Assembly: GCA_013204125.1 (NCBI GenBank) | Contig: JABMOP010000157.1 | Span: 1 to 6,974 of the forward strand | Source of the DNA: Rhodospirillales bacterium | GTDB lineage: Bacteria > Pseudomonadota > Alphaproteobacteria > Rhodospirillales > UBA2165 | Reading direction: 5' to 3' | DNA length: 6,974 bases | Shown: in pieces, positions 5,723 through 6,974 of the stretch | How the letters are laid out: each line of letters starts with the position of its first letter | Position numbering within the stretch: the first letter of the stretch is position 1 | The notes under the pieces: generated by a model | The model's database searches: none | Seen by the model: only the letters and a program-made list of their open reading frames with translations | What the model was told of the DNA's origin: nothing | Made by a program: the position numbers and the translations under genes

Positions 5723-6694
5723 TTAACAGCCGCTCATGCATTTGGCGTTGGCATCGAATTCCATGGTTTTGCCGCTGCGCGGAACATAGACCGGAATACC
5801 CGTGACCAAGCTGGCGAATTTGGCGGTATTGGAGCCGGGCACTAATTTGCCGCCTTTGGTGGCTTCTTCGTTCATGTGCTGGGGGATCGCCGCATTGGGC
5901 TTGATCAGCTCATTTATGGAAAATGCCGCTTCTTTCGGCCCCGAAGTGTAGACGCCGCCGGCGTGGATGACCGCCAGTTTGGCTTTGTAGAAGCGGCGTA
6001 CCGTCACATCCTGGTCGGGTGCGATGCCGCTATCGCCTGACAAATAAACCACCAAACCGTTGGTGAAGGTCAGGATAAAACCATTATCGGGTCCGACATA
6101 GGCGGTGAGGCCGTCTTTCTTCAATTCATCGGCCAGCGCCTTATTTAAGAAACCGGGGCCGACGCCATTGGAATGGTTTACCGGAACGATGGCGACGCGG
6201 ACGCCGCCAATCTTACCTTCGCCGCCGAAGCGCAGCACGTTGACCTTCTTTGGATTGCCGCCGGCGGCTTTCACTTGGGCGCGCAGGAAGCTGGTCATTT
6301 CACCGCCGGCCAACATGGCGGCGCCGGTCTTGGCGACTATCTCGGCGGTGTTGGAAATCGGCATTTTTTTGACCTTGGTGGCCGGGCTGCCGCAGGTGCC
6401 GGCATTGACGCTGGGAATGGCGAAGCCGCCCAGATGATCAATATGGACGCTCGACAACAACACACCGTCCAATTTGCCGAGCCGGGGATCGGTGCCGCCG
6501 GCAATGGTCATGCCGGGATCATAAAGGATGCGCGTGCCGTCCGGGTCTTCGAACAACATGGCACGGTCACGGCGGCAAAATTCGCCGTCATGGCTGCCAA
6601 GGGGCGTGACTTTTACATTGGCTGAATAAGCCGGGGCCGCGGCGATGCCCGATAAGGCAACGATTGCCGCCGCAAATACAGTAAAATTTTTCAC
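5723..6694 (-). CDS. Exported metallo-beta-lactamase-fold protein with altered metal motif
   Basis: With a GTG start this is a 323-residue protein with a Sec-type signal peptide (about 1-24/25: basic start, hydrophobic core, APAYSA cleavage region), so it probably acts in the periplasm. The MBL fold is shown by SSVHIDHLGG (81-90) with H84, D86 and H87, by a later VNHSNG with H174, by YLSGDSG with the bridging-type aspartate D221, and by IPQHM with H273. The general style is that of the COG2220/UlaG-like hydrolases; the substrate is unknown. The first histidine of the canonical HxHxDH is serine here (S82). Cysteines at 40, 101, 319 and 323 (the tail is KCMSGC) could form disulfides. The 38 extra codons from an ATG at 6808 lack a ribosome site and bury the signal peptide, so they are rejected. 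It lies downstream of the dioxygenase gene on the same strand and converges with rdhA. Confidence 0.85.
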   Translation of the reverse strand: MKNFTVFAAAIVALSGIAAAPAYSANVKVTPLGSHDGEFCRRDRAMLFEDPDGTRILYDPGMTIAGGTDPRLGKLDGVLLSSVHIDHLGGFAIPSVNAGTCGSPATKVKKMPISNTAEIVAKTGAAMLAGGEMTSFLRAQVKAAGGNPKKVNVLRFGGEGKIGGVRVAIVPVNHSNGVGPGFLNKALADELKKDGLTAYVGPDNGFILTFTNGLVVYLSGDSGIAPDQDVTVRRFYKAKLAVIHAGGVYTSGPKEAAFSINELIKPNAAIPQHMNEEATKGGKLVPGSNTAKFASLVTGIPVYVPRSGKTMEFDANAKCMSGC

Positions 6695-6700
6695 TTTAGT

Positions 6701-6706
6701 CTCCCT
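6701..6706 (-). promoter_or_regulatory. Ribosome binding site deciding the GTG start of the MBL-fold gene
   Basis: On the minus strand AGGGAG stands 6 nt before the GTG at 6692-6694. The codons that follow encode a textbook signal peptide. The alternative ATG at 6806-6808 has no such site. Confidence 0.75.
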
Positions 6707-6826
6707 GGTGAAGTTTAAATTTTTACTTAAAATTCTAACCGTCCCGTTTGAAGTCTGGCCATTTTCGGACCTTCCGTCACTCCCGTCAATTGTAATGGCA
6801 GCGGTCATGCATTTTTGAATAATGCC

Positions 6827-6974
6827 CTAAACCGGCTTATCGCCTTCGATGCCGACGCGGCGTAAAAGCCGGGGCTCTTCCAAGGGATAGTCGGTGCGGG
6901 CGTGCTGGGTGCAGCGGTTGTCCCACATTATAAGATCGCCCAGCTGCCAGACATGGCTGTAGAGGAACTCTTCG
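6827..6974 (-). CDS. TauD/TfdA-family 2-oxoglutarate dioxygenase, C-terminal 48 residues (runs off right edge)
   Basis: This is the end of a non-heme Fe(II), 2-oxoglutarate-dependent dioxygenase. The visible part contains LGDLIMWDNRCTQHARTDYP, with the distal iron-ligand histidine (H of TQHAR), followed 11 residues later by an arginine that aligns with the 2-oxoglutarate-binding R266 of E. coli TauD (from memory), and a further arginine at +15, the position of TauD R270. It closes with RRVGIEGDKPV and a TAG stop. The first two metal ligands and the start lie outside the window. The substrate cannot be inferred: family members oxidise taurine, phenoxyacetates, alkyl sulfates and many other acids. 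It is upstream of the MBL-fold gene on the same strand with a 132-bp gap, so co-transcription is possible but not assured. Confidence 0.88.
   Translation of the reverse strand, partial: EEFLYSHVWQLGDLIMWDNRCTQHARTDYPLEEPRLLRRVGIEGDKPV

Noticed and set aside
6695..6808. 38-codon N-terminal extension of the MBL-fold protein from an ATG at 6808
   Set aside because: There is no ribosome site before that ATG, the extension is polar and unlike a leader, and the GTG at 6694 has AGGGAG plus an immediate signal peptide.

Overview
The window looks like chromosome of an aerobic, Gram-negative bacterium, most probably an alphaproteobacterium. The grounds are the mid-to-high GC coding DNA, the style of the cytochrome c oxidase proteins, a DUF2189 membrane protein, and a dehalogenase resembling the Nitratireductor type. 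The assignment rests on protein style only, because no rRNA or other marker gene is present.

Layout from left to right. Positions 1-1903 (minus strand) hold ctaC followed by ctaD, encoding subunits II and I of an A-type heme-copper cytochrome c oxidase; ctaD runs off the left edge. Positions 1904-2319 are an AT-rich divergent intergenic region with one weak promoter candidate for each direction and no credible gene. Positions 2320-5681 (plus strand) form a probable four-gene unit: a DUF2189 six-helix membrane protein, a 50-residue and a 33-residue hydrophobic protein, and a 712-residue reductive-dehalogenase-like protein (RdhA). A hairpin overlapping the rdhA stop codon probably terminates transcription from both sides. 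Positions 5723-6974 (minus strand) hold a secreted metallo-beta-lactamase-fold protein and, upstream of it, the last 48 codons of a TauD/TfdA-type 2-oxoglutarate dioxygenase that enters from the right edge.

The dehalogenase-like gene is the centre of interest. It lacks a Tat signal, carries two 4Fe-4S cysteine motifs, and consists of two copies of a corrinoid-binding-type fold. The second copy keeps the Tyr/Lys/Arg set expected of catalytic RdhA proteins (Y424, K486, R550), while the first copy has Ser and Ala at the equivalent Tyr and Lys positions. This is the architecture of soluble, oxygen-tolerant catabolic dehalogenases such as NpRdhA, without a fused C-terminal reductase. The electron donor is therefore not encoded in the protein and is not visible in the window.

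How the genes work together is inference. The oxidase supports an aerobic lifestyle, so the dehalogenase would be catabolic and cytosolic rather than a terminal respiratory enzyme. The small membrane proteins upstream could attach it to the membrane or to an electron source. The dioxygenase and the exported hydrolase-fold protein are convergent with it and may be functionally unrelated.
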